DNA of 9,798 nt, from positions 1 to 9,798 of the forward strand of contig JAWKTT010000068.1 in the NCBI GenBank assembly GCA_041398965.1, read 5' to 3'. The position numbers and the translations under genes were made by a program. Position 1 is the stretch's first letter; every line of letters begins with the position of its first letter. This stretch comes from JAWKTT01 sp041398965 (GTDB taxonomy: Bacteria; Planctomycetota; Planctomycetia; Planctomycetales; Planctomycetaceae). Under the pieces are notes generated by a model, which was not told the DNA's origin, did not search any database, and saw only the letters and a list, made by a program, of their open reading frames with translations. Of this stretch, positions 1 through 5,741 are shown piece by piece.

Positions 1-235
1 CTGTCCCCGGCGTGAACAACTCCCGCTGACCGACCCCCGATTCATTCCCGACGACATGCACGACGCCGTTGGCGATCACCGCTCCCCGGATATCATCGGT
101 CTCCAGTTGCGGCGACGACCACTGCAACTCCCCCAGAGCAACCGGCCCCGCCGCGCGCAGACCCGAACCACTCCACCCGGCCAGCGCCAGCACCAGAGCA
201 ACAATCCGCCACCACTCGCCACCACACCGATTCAC
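1..235 (-). CDS. Secreted protein of unknown function, N-terminal part only
   Basis: This is the beginning of a minus-strand gene that runs off the window at position 1, leaving 78 codons. I chose the GTG at 235-233 because a strong Shine-Dalgarno stretch (GGGGGGAG, complement of 241-248) sits 5 nt upstream. From there the protein begins with a typical Sec signal peptide: a short n-region MNRCGGEWWR, a hydrophobic core at residues 11-20 (IVALVLALAG), and a likely signal peptidase site after LRA or RAA near residues 28-29. The exported part seen so far (ELQWSSPQLETDD and onward, with the short hydrophobic stretch GVVHVVG) matches no family I know. The frame stays open upstream to an ATG at 301-299, but that start would add a glycine-rich run and bury the signal peptide. 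It is the last gene of a same-strand series and is 222 bp from the HNH gene. Export is well supported; the function is unknown. Confidence 0.6.
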   Translation of the reverse strand, partial: MNRCGGEWWRIVALVLALAGWSGSGLRAAGPVALGELQWSSPQLETDDIRGAVIANGVVHVVGNESGVGQRELFTPGT

Positions 236-263
236 CAAAGCTCCCCCCAATTTCAGAACCAAT

Positions 264-289
264 CCCAGCTTATCCCCACCCCCACCCCC
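264..289 (-). promoter_or_regulatory. G-quadruplex-capable tract upstream of the secreted gene
   Basis: Read on the minus strand, this stretch has four runs of at least three G with loops of 1, 1 and 7 nt (T, T, ATAAGCT). That fits the usual G3+N1-7 quadruplex pattern. A fifth G run, six G long, at 243-248 is the Shine-Dalgarno sequence of the GTG start at 235. The tract would lie in the 5' leader on the coding strand, so a fold could mask or expose the ribosome binding site. The pattern is seen directly; folding and any effect are inferred. Confidence 0.4.
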
Positions 290-457
290 TGTCCACAACA
301 TTTCGACCTACTCATTCTCTGCCGGGAGACTCTGCGGGCAATCTGCCGCCTTTTTCGCTCTTGCGAGTCGATCCGCCCAGAAGGGACCAGCGAACAGGAA
401 CAGGAATGGCGGGGTTGGGTGGCGTAGCCGCAAGATGGCCGTTACGGAATCGCGTTG

Positions 458-1150
458 TCAGTCGTTGACGTGGGGGAGAAAGCTGTGCCAGATGGCATAA
501 CGTCCGTCGGTCAACTGCCGCACGATCTGTGGATTTCGAGCGGGCTTTGACGGTTCACGAAGGAGATTCATCCGGGCTTCTTTCGGCGTCCTCCCCCCCT
601 TGCGAACATTGCAGTCGACGCAGGCACAGACGATGTTTTCCCAACTCGTCGGCCCACCACGACTGCGAGGCATGACGTGGTCAAGGCTGAGTTGCTGAGT
701 CGGAAACCGAACTCCGCAATACTGGCAACAGTGTTCGTCCCGCAGGAAGATATTCCGTCGGTTGAACTTGACCACATTGCGAGGGAGTCGATCGTACTTT
801 TGCAGCCGAATAATTCGGGGGACCTGAATCGAGAAGTTGACCGCACGAATCCAGTCGTCGTCGTCCCCTTCGCCCAGGAGCACCTTCATCTCGGACATTT
901 CCTGCCACGAATCGAAGTCGTAGTTGACGTATTGACCTTGCTCGCAGTGAATGACTTCGGCGAGGTTTTTATAGAGCAGGCAGAAGGCTCGACGGACAGA
1001 GACGACATGAACCGCCTGATAGTTGCGGTTGAGTGCCAATACCGCGACCTGCATCGCACCCGAACGATGGTCTGTCGGAGAAAGTCCGATTCCCTGCGTC
1101 CCGGCCGTTGTGGCGAAGCCCAGGCTGCCGGTCGCAGTCTTCTGGATCAT
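458..1150 (-). CDS. HNH endonuclease, stand-alone
   Basis: Predicted metal-dependent HNH nuclease of 230 aa. The catalytic region is at residues 137-190. A zinc-binding pair CQYC (C142, C145) is followed by LDHVMPRSRGG with the general-base candidate H158, then WEN with N172. A second pair CVDC (C177, C180) runs into N181 and KGGRTPKEA. The order DH, N, N with two CxxC knuckles is the standard HNH beta-beta-alpha-metal fold. Residues 34-125 (starting QVAVLALNRNYQAVHVVSVR) form the conserved N-terminal part of a family common in planctomycetes and cyanobacteria. The ATG at 1150 has a purine-rich upstream site (GGGAAGGTGGGAG). A second Met at residue 33 (ATG at 1054) directly precedes the conserved region and may be the true start of a 198 aa protein. 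No methylase, toxin or phage gene is adjacent. The nuclease call is firm; its biological target (repair, defence or RNA processing) is unknown. Confidence 0.88.
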   Translation of the reverse strand: MIQKTATGSLGFATTAGTQGIGLSPTDHRSGAMQVAVLALNRNYQAVHVVSVRRAFCLLYKNLAEVIHCEQGQYVNYDFDSWQEMSEMKVLLGEGDDDDWIRAVNFSIQVPRIIRLQKYDRLPRNVVKFNRRNIFLRDEHCCQYCGVRFPTQQLSLDHVMPRSRGGPTSWENIVCACVDCNVRKGGRTPKEARMNLLREPSKPARNPQIVRQLTDGRYAIWHSFLPHVND

Positions 1151-1232
1151 CTCCCACCTTCCCTCTCAGAGAGTGTCTGAAACATCAACTTCGGAGGTCA
1201 GGTGATTCTAAGCTCCGACTGCTCTGGAGACA

Positions 1233-1256
1233 ACAGAACCTTGATAAAGGTTCTGT
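1233..1256. repeat. Perfect 10-bp hairpin between the dehydrogenase and HNH genes
   Basis: ACAGAACCTT (1233-1242), loop GATA, then AAGGTTCTGT (1247-1256). The match is exact. It lies in the 176-bp gap downstream of the dehydrogenase gene and 83 bp upstream of the HNH start, both minus-strand. The minus-strand sequence after the stem is TTGTCTCC, which is not a U run. It could be a weak terminator, an mRNA 3'-end stabiliser or a protein-binding site. Confidence 0.5.
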
Positions 1257-1326
1257 AAATGTGTGCAGAGAGTCGACACTTTCGCCCGACCATGAAGCGT
1301 GGGGGAAACGGGGGCGCTGCGAGAAG

Positions 1327-2178
1327 CTACTGTCGCGGGAGGTCGTAGATTTCGTTGACGTCGAGGACCGTGCTGTTCGACTCGAAGAGGCGATGGATGG
1401 CCTGCTTGTGAAGTTTCATCTTCCCGCCCCCGATGCCAATCGCACCATAGCAGAGAACGTCACCCTGCATCGCGGCACGGTCAGTCACTTTGATCCCTTC
1501 GAGACCCACGGGGGGGACGGCATTCAGGTCGATGGCGACTTTGAGGTCGCCCCATTGTTGACGTTCCTCCTGCGACAAGAACTGCACACCAGCGGCACCG
1601 GCGGCGAGCAGGAGTTGTGTCCCTGCGGCGAGTGACGCAATTGCCGAGGGGGTCGATAGACTCGGGATCACTTTCGCATTGGGAACCGCAGTTCGAATCC
1701 GTTCGCACGATGCCTCCGCCCGTTCAATCGACCGCGACGCCACGACCACCTCGGCCCCTTCGCGAGCCAAAATGCGTGCTGCTCGTTCGCCAACGGGGCC
1801 GGTCCCTCCCAACACAACCGCACGGGTGTTCGAGAGTGTCAGGTGACTCGCCGCAACTCGCACAGCAGCGGCAGCGGTCGTGTTTGAGCCGTTGGAGTCC
1901 AGCATGACCGAGACGGTGAGCGGCGAGAAGAGGGTTTTCCAAACCTTCTTCAGCACGGCTTCCCCCGCGGCCATGTCGCTACCGCCGATGAAGATCGCAC
2001 TGTGCGAGAGATCGGCAGGCCCCCGTGTGAACATGAGTCCGTGAACGAGCCCCATGACGTTTTCCGGGGTGACGCCTCCATAGGAGAATATCTCATCGAC
2101 CCCCGCATCGACCGCGACGACACGGTCGAAGACGCTCGGCATCGCGTCGGTATCGAGTTGAAGAAGGATGCGCTTCAC
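1327..2178 (-). CDS. mtdC: NAD(P)-dependent methylene-tetrahydromethanopterin dehydrogenase (MtdC/MtdB class)
   Basis: Cytoplasmic enzyme that oxidises methylene-H4MPT to methenyl-H4MPT with NAD(P)+, the step after Fae in formaldehyde oxidation. The predicted protein is 283 aa, close to the usual 280-300. With the GTG at 2178 as residue 1, it shows FDRVVAVDAGVDE near residues 17-29. DSNGSNTTAAAAV at 94-106 matches the family's pterin-side signature. A Rossmann nucleotide loop GGTGPVG follows at 124-130, and DLNAVPPVGLEGI at 217-229 is a hallmark of this family. I prefer GTG 2178 over the longer TTG 2193 because the protein then begins MKRILLQLDTD as relatives do, and GGGA lies about 5 nt upstream; TTG 2193 has no ribosome site. 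As I recall proteobacterial MtdB, the sequence differs clearly, and planctomycetes carry their own class named MtdC, so I favour that name; mtdB is the alternative. It lies 150 bp downstream of fae on the same strand. Confidence 0.88.
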   Translation of the reverse strand: MKRILLQLDTDAMPSVFDRVVAVDAGVDEIFSYGGVTPENVMGLVHGLMFTRGPADLSHSAIFIGGSDMAAGEAVLKKVWKTLFSPLTVSVMLDSNGSNTTAAAAVRVAASHLTLSNTRAVVLGGTGPVGERAARILAREGAEVVVASRSIERAEASCERIRTAVPNAKVIPSLSTPSAIASLAAGTQLLLAAGAAGVQFLSQEERQQWGDLKVAIDLNAVPPVGLEGIKVTDRAAMQGDVLCYGAIGIGGGKMKLHKQAIHRLFESNSTVLDVNEIYDLPRQ

Positions 2179-2235
2179 GACAATCCCGGGCAATCGAACT
2201 TGGACGAAAAGGGGACATTGAAACGCGCCGATGAG

Positions 2236-2284
2236 ACCGGCAGCTAAACGAAATCAACACGTTTAGCCGCCGGTTCCACCGGCG
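2236..2284. repeat. Two overlapping, mutually exclusive hairpins between fae and the dehydrogenase gene
   Basis: A long hairpin pairs 2236-2250 with 2260-2274 (15-bp arms, 9-nt loop). It has a single A/C mismatch on the plus strand that becomes a G-U pair on the minus strand, the direction of transcription. A second perfect hairpin pairs CGCCGGT (2268-2274) with ACCGGCG (2278-2284) around a 3-nt loop. Both use 2268-2274, so only one can form at a time. No U run follows the long stem on the minus strand. It may be an attenuator-like or mRNA-processing element, or an intergenic REP-like repeat. Confidence 0.55.
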
Positions 2285-2328
2285 CGCGAGCGATCCATCA
2301 ATACGGGGTGTCCCCGTCAGGCGAACGA

Positions 2329-2826
2329 CTAGGTTCCTGCGAACGGGTGCTTAGCGGTGTCCTTCTTGGCCACCATTTCGTCGGCGCTCGGCTCGTTCTT
2401 CATGGCGCGTTGAATCGACAATTTAGTCGCTTCGTAGTTGTACTCAAGAATCTTCGCATCATCGGCAGCGTCCCAGTGAATGAACACTCCACAGACAATG
2501 ACGAGGTTCTCGGCCTGATCCTTCGGGATGGTTCCGTCGGCAACACAATCGGCAACAGCCTTGGCGACGGCGTACTGAGCGGGGCCGAACATCTGGACCG
2601 CTTGTTTAGCTCCCTTGATGGTGACCTTCGAGATCATCACGGTCGCTGGCTTAACGGCCAAGTTTGGCTCGAGGACGGCCAGCAAGTTGCTGTGACCTTC
2701 CGACTGCCGAGCGAGGGCGTTGGCAAAGGCGACCCCAGCAGGGCCGGACTTATCGCCAATGATGAGGTCGATGTGGGCGATCTCGTTGCCATCGCCAACG
2801 AGGGCTTCTCCGATACTGAACGACAT
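2329..2826 (-). CDS. fae: Formaldehyde-activating enzyme (5,6,7,8-tetrahydromethanopterin hydro-lyase)
   Basis: Fae condenses free formaldehyde with H4MPT to methylene-H4MPT in the cytoplasm, the entry step of the H4MPT C1 pathway. The 165 aa product has the family's usual length (about 170 aa in Methylobacterium) and resembles it along its whole length. GEALVGDGNEIAHIDLIIG lies at residues 6-24, and its His18 corresponds to catalytic His17 of the Met-less mature Methylobacterium enzyme. QAVQMFGPAQ is at 75-84, VFIHWDAADDAKI at 114-126 and YNYEATKLSIQRA at 129-141. The C-terminus ends HPFAGT, much like the Methylobacterium protein. The start at 2826 is set by homology and by AGGAG (complement of 2835-2839) 8 nt upstream; an in-frame ATG at 2862 would add 12 unrelated residues and lacks support. 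It is the first gene of the minus-strand series and divergent from the ATP-grasp gene. The repeat pair at 2850-2882 lies just upstream of its ribosome site, suggesting specific control. Confidence 0.96.
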   Translation of the reverse strand: MSFSIGEALVGDGNEIAHIDLIIGDKSGPAGVAFANALARQSEGHSNLLAVLEPNLAVKPATVMISKVTIKGAKQAVQMFGPAQYAVAKAVADCVADGTIPKDQAENLVIVCGVFIHWDAADDAKILEYNYEATKLSIQRAMKNEPSADEMVAKKDTAKHPFAGT

Positions 2827-2849
2827 ATGGTCTGCTCCTGGTGTCTCAT

Positions 2850-2882
2850 GAACGGTTAACAATCCGCATACGAACCGTTAAC
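2850..2882. promoter_or_regulatory. Tandem 11-bp operator-like repeats upstream of fae
   Basis: GAACGGTTAAC (2850-2860) and GAACCGTTAAC (2872-2882) differ at one base and are 22 bp apart start to start, about two helical turns. They also contain an exact inverted pair AACGGTT (2851-2857) and AACCGTT (2873-2879), and each copy includes the palindrome GTTAAC. They lie 24-56 nt upstream of the fae start. This geometry suits a dimeric regulator, perhaps one sensing formaldehyde. The repeat is seen directly; binding is inferred. Confidence 0.5.
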
Positions 2883-2914
2883 ATCAGGCTCGATCGGCGG
2901 TGGACAGGATTCCT

Positions 2915-2942
2915 ACGATACCGCTTGTCCCCGAATTTTCAA
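2915..2942 (-). promoter_or_regulatory. Candidate sigma-70-type promoter for fae
   Basis: On the minus strand, TTGAAA (complement of 2937-2942) is followed after 16 nt by TATCGT (complement of 2915-2920). This is 5 of 6 and 4 of 6 matches to the -35 and -10 consensus. It would start transcription near 2908 and place the 11-bp repeats in the leader between promoter and ribosome site. Spacing is one short of the ideal 17, and planctomycete promoters are poorly characterised, so this is tentative. Confidence 0.3.
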
Positions 2943-2972
2943 CGACTGCGGGTCACTCTCACTGAATTCTCT

Positions 2973-3025
2973 CGAACTCCTCCTGCTTTTTCGGGGAGTT
3001 CGCGTGAAAACTTTGCGAAGTTTTC
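2973..3025. repeat. Two adjacent perfect inverted repeats in the fae / ATP-grasp divergent region
   Basis: The first pairs CGAACTCC (2973-2980) with GGAGTTCG (2995-3002) across 14 nt. Three bases later, the second pairs GAAAACTT (3006-3013) with AAGTTTTC (3018-3025) around TGCG. Both are exact. They lie 74-126 nt upstream of the ATP-grasp start and on the far side of the fae promoter candidate, so they could be operators for either gene or leader hairpins of the plus-strand transcript. Confidence 0.5.
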
Positions 3026-3098
3026 CCAGTGGAAGCGACGTCACGGCATCGGCCTTTCCTTTTTCTCTTAACAGATCAACATCGCGAGGCACAGGACA

Positions 3099-4265
3099 AT
3101 GATCCGCGTTGAGGTCGAAGAACGCGGACTCGCCGGTTCGGAATTGCTGATCGTCGGGACGAGTGCTCGGGCGGCTGCGTTCTCGGCACTTCGGGCCGGA
3201 CTCTCCCCCATTTGCGTCGATCAGTTTGCGGATCGTGACTTGCTCGCCGTCTCCCCGACGACGCAGCTCGAATGTATTGTCCAAGATCTCCCCGCGATTA
3301 TGCAGCAGTTCGCCGGGATGCCGATCCTTTATACCGGCGGACTCGAAAACCATCCCGAAACATTGGCGTTACTCGAGCAGTTCGGACCACTCCTCGGAAA
3401 TCGTCCCGACGTCATTCGTCAGGTTCGCGACCCACAGCGGATTTGCGAAGCCATCAAAGCGGTCAAGATGCCGTACCTGGAAGTCCTCGATCAGGACTCC
3501 CCGCCACCACCGGATGGAACCTGGTTACTTAAGCCGCTTCGCTCGGGGGGTGGGCGTGGCATCGTCGTCTGGGATGAACGGGCTGTCGATTCGCCAACGT
3601 TGCAAGAGCCGCACTACTTTCAGCAGTATGCCCAAGGAACCCCTTGCTCTGCCGTCTTTATCGCCCGAGACACGATTGGCGACGTCCGCTTCGTCGGATT
3701 GACGGAACAACTCATCGGCGAATCCGCTTTGAACGCAGAACCCTTTCAGTGGTGCGGCAACGTCGGCCCCGTCGGACTCTCGCTCCCAGCCGAAAGCGGA
3801 ATACGACGTCTCGGAAACTTCTTTAAGTGGAAGTTCAAACTCAAGGGTCTGTTCGGCCTCGACTTTCTGGTCGATGGCGACACCGTCTGGCTCACCGAAG
3901 TGAACCCGCGATATCCCGCCTCCCTGGAGATACTGGAGTTTGCGACAGGGCAGGCTTTACTGGCCGATCACTGCGACTGCTTTGAGGGGATCATCTCCGT
4001 TTTACAAATGCCCCACTGGACCCCTTCCCCCGAACCGGCCCTCGCTAAGGGGGTGCTGTTTGCCGAGCGCTCGTCGCAAGTGAACATCAAGGTCCCGATC
4101 TCGGGTGATGGATTCCGTACCTGGCCCCGCATGGCCGATGTCCCCCCCGCCGGCTCGCATATCCAGAGAGCAACCCCCCTGTGCAGCCTCTTCGCCACAG
4201 GAACCAGCACACAGATGTCCAAAGAGAACCTCTTCTCCTTTGCCAATTCCCTCCAGTCCCGCTGA
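3099..4265 (+). CDS. ATP-grasp ligase, probably for a C1-carrier cofactor (H4MPT or methanofuran-type)
   Basis: The 388 aa protein has the ATP-grasp fold, which joins a carboxylate to an amine or thiol through an acyl-phosphate. An N-terminal Rossmann-like part (residues 14-42, LLIVGTSARAAAFSALRAG) precedes the ATP-binding strand WLLKPLRSGGGRGIVVW at 142-158, with K145 and a glycine-rich loop. The Mg-ATP site TEVNPRYPASLEILE is at 266-280, with E267, N269 and R271. The C-terminal segment (residues 346-372, ADVPPAGSHI onward) resembles that of the ATP-grasp proteins found in methylotroph H4MPT gene clusters (orfY or COG2232/COG1821-like; I cannot tell which). Those proteins are thought to act in H4MPT or methanofuran biosynthesis, for example adding glutamate. 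Divergence from fae across a shared control region supports this. The ATG at 3099 has GAGG about 9 nt upstream. Fold is firm; pathway likely; substrate unknown. Confidence 0.82.
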   Translation: MIRVEVEERGLAGSELLIVGTSARAAAFSALRAGLSPICVDQFADRDLLAVSPTTQLECIVQDLPAIMQQFAGMPILYTGGLENHPETLALLEQFGPLLGNRPDVIRQVRDPQRICEAIKAVKMPYLEVLDQDSPPPPDGTWLLKPLRSGGGRGIVVWDERAVDSPTLQEPHYFQQYAQGTPCSAVFIARDTIGDVRFVGLTEQLIGESALNAEPFQWCGNVGPVGLSLPAESGIRRLGNFFKWKFKLKGLFGLDFLVDGDTVWLTEVNPRYPASLEILEFATGQALLADHCDCFEGIISVLQMPHWTPSPEPALAKGVLFAERSSQVNIKVPISGDGFRTWPRMADVPPAGSHIQRATPLCSLFATGTSTQMSKENLFSFANSLQSR

Positions 4266-4381
4266 CATCGCCCCCCCGAGTGACGTCCGTTAGTCATCGG
4301 TCAACAGACCAGTCGCACAGACATGACGATCTGTGCGGGGAGAGTACCGTCCGTGTCTGCACTTCGTGTGCCTGCATGGGA

Positions 4382-4782
4382 ATTGTCGGTGACATCTGTC
4401 GAGGCCGGAACGTTGACCGGATGGACCGCGGACGACGCAGATTCGGCGGATATTCGCCGATCGAGGACGATCGACGGGAACTCTGGACGAATGGGCAACG
4501 GAGAGACGGCAGCTCAAAGGAAAAAGGGGAACCACGGATGACGACGGATGGAGAAGGATGAAAGGACGGATTCGGCTTACGACCAGCCGCCCCCCTTTTC
4601 AAATCCGTGTGCATCCGTCCTTTATCTGTCTTCATCCGTGGCTCCCTGATTGAGCCGGAGCCGCGTCGTCGTGAGTTGGAAGTCTCTGAGTCGCCCTCTT
4701 CCCTTCTCGAAATCCGCGAACATCCGCCAAATTCGCGTCATCCGTGGTCCATCCTGAGTCGCCCAAAGATTCCACCGACAAT
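4382..4782. repeat. Large imperfect concentric palindrome (outer arms); 622-bp gap without a gene
   Basis: The 4266-4887 gap has no convincing gene; its short ORFs on both strands are products of the repeat. Block 4419-4461 and the reverse complement of 4712-4754 align without gaps, 36 of 43 bases identical (both begin GGATGGACC). Further out, ATTGTCGGTG (4382-4391) is exactly complementary to 4773-4782. The 43-base arms are centred at 4586.5, the same point as an inner arm pair. CGGATG-type motifs recur throughout. This looks like a dispersed planctomycete intergenic repeat or a transposase-less miniature element; no target duplication was identified. Confidence 0.7.
4532..4641. repeat. Inner hairpin arms of the palindrome (CCACGGATGA type)
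   Basis: CCACGGATGA (4532-4541) is exactly complementary to TCATCCGTGG (4632-4641), and AAAGGACGGAT (4561-4571) to ATCCGTCCTTT (4613-4623). Flanking bases also match partly (GACGGAT against ATCTGTC). Between them lie a C run (4590-4596) and the segment 4601-4612, another ATCCGTG-type motif. Repeats built on CCACGGATGA and its complement are, from memory, widespread between planctomycete genes. The arms are seen directly; function is unknown. Confidence 0.7.
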
Positions 4783-4887
4783 CGAGACGCACACACGCAC
4801 TTCGTCCTTCCACAGGTCGTGGTTGACATCACGGGGCACCATGACGCATGATGCTTTCCGAGCCACCTTCGCCACAGGAGAGACGTC

Positions 4888-5112
4888 ATGCACCTGGGAA
4901 ACATCCAAGCCGCTGCGGGACGATTACAGGAGGCGTTAGAAGCATTGCAGCTCAGTTGGCAAAAGACCGCGGACGCCTGGCACGATGAACGGAGCCAGTT
5001 CGTCGAAGAGAAACAGCTTCGCCCCTTGGCCGAGCAGGTCATCATCACCGTCCCTGCCATCGGCCACATGTCCCAAGTTCTCGCCACCGCCGCCCGCGAG
5101 CTGAACGAATAG
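4888..5112 (+). CDS. Small helical protein of unknown function
   Basis: This is a 74 aa soluble protein with a clear ribosome site (AGGAG at 4876-4880, 7 nt before ATG). It is rich in Ala, Leu, Glu and Gln, with no signal peptide or membrane segment. Residues 3-40 look like one long amphipathic helix carrying W24 and W31 seven residues apart and F38. A second helical part at 42-73 follows the turn near P46 and contains the hydrophobic stretch VIITVPAIGHM. The pattern (LQxxW, then WHDERSQFVEEKQLRPL) resembles short helical proteins I have seen in other planctomycetes, and loosely the size and helical style of WXG100-like proteins. There is no WXG motif, so I do not make that assignment. It stands alone between the palindrome and a gene on the opposite strand. 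That it is a real gene is likely; its role is unknown. Confidence 0.7.
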   Translation: MHLGNIQAAAGRLQEALEALQLSWQKTADAWHDERSQFVEEKQLRPLAEQVIITVPAIGHMSQVLATAARELNE

Positions 5113-5364
5113 CCTCGGTGATGCGCCACACCCAATACTGTTCCGCACAGCGATTGCAGAGGCGTAGCCGACGCGAGGCTCCTTCTCCCCCGTGATCGAA
5201 GTGCTGATCGACGTGCGACTTCAGCCGGCGTGCTAGCGGAGGAGAAGATTGGAATGAGAGAGCGTCGACAGTGGGGGAGAGGGAGAGATGTGGTTCAACC
5301 CTCATCGCAAGAATCGTGTCGAACGGTATTGGCCTCGCACGCCACTGCGGGGACCACGGCAAAG

Positions 5365-5700
5365 TCACCTCTTTCGGGGGCGAATGAAGTACGCGACCAG
5401 GGCCAGTCCGATCAAGAGGGGCAGAAACACTCTTGGACGGCGGACGGTCAGGAAGATGAGGATCATGCTGCCGACAAACGTCCAGGGGGAGACGTTCGCC
5501 CAGGCCGCAGCTCGGTTCTTGGTCGGCAGGGCGACCCAGAACGCTCCGAGTAAGAGGCCCATCCGCAGACTCGCGGCATAGAAGCCCTCTTCAGAGGAGC
5601 TGCCACTCCCGAAAGCCCAGACGGCGGCACCCAACAACAGGAAGATCGCCGCCAGCACTCCCACGAGCGAGCGATTGACGGCAATCTTTCCATCGGACAT
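5365..5700 (-). CDS. Small four-helix membrane protein of unknown function
   Basis: This 111 aa inner-membrane protein has four probable transmembrane helices at about residues 12-30, 43-59, 73-86 and 91-105, separated by short loops. It has a basic C-terminal tail, RPRKR. The segment ALPTKNRAAAWANVSPW between helices 2 and 3 looks conserved in planctomycete proteins of this size, but I know of no named family or activity. The start is taken as ATG 5700, with AAAGG about 9 nt upstream; an in-frame GTG at 5706 would add two residues. It lies 112 bp downstream of the ThuA gene on the same strand, with a hairpin in the gap, so cotranscription is possible but not evident. Antisense ORFs across it are very rich in Arg and Pro and look like shadows. 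Confidence 0.7.
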   Translation of the reverse strand: MSDGKIAVNRSLVGVLAAIFLLLGAAVWAFGSGSSSEEGFYAASLRMGLLLGAFWVALPTKNRAAAWANVSPWTFVGSMILIFLTVRRPRVFLPLLIGLALVAYFIRPRKR

Positions 5701-5741
5701 CAGCACAAGCCTTTCGCGTCACACGGAAACCACACCGTACA

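Noticed and set aside
677..1635. Plus-strand ORFs opposite the HNH and dehydrogenase genes (677-1180 and 1033-1635)
   Set aside because: Both lie antisense to well-supported genes and show no protein features of their own.
2827..2862. N-terminal 12-residue extension of Fae from ATG 2862
   Set aside because: The extension overlaps the operator-like repeat and has no match to the family; the internal start has AGGAG at 8 nt and puts the catalytic histidine at the expected position.
4294..4635. Minus-strand ORF of 113 codons and overlapping plus-strand ORFs (4181-4561, 4607-4939) in the palindrome region
   Set aside because: Their sequence is simply the translated CGGATG-type repeat (for example the stretch SFHPSPSVVIRG). 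There is no domain and no good ribosome site, and the inverted repeat fully explains the open frames.
4382..4782. CRISPR array or insertion sequence as an explanation of the repeated CGGATG motifs
   Set aside because: The repeats are inverted and concentric rather than evenly spaced direct repeats, and neither cas nor transposase genes occur in the window.
5230..5581. Plus-strand ORFs overlapping the small membrane protein (5230-5553, 5288-5581)
   Set aside because: They are basic and Arg/Pro-rich and antisense to a frame with four clean membrane helices. One has a purine-rich stretch before its ATG, but no protein-like pattern follows.
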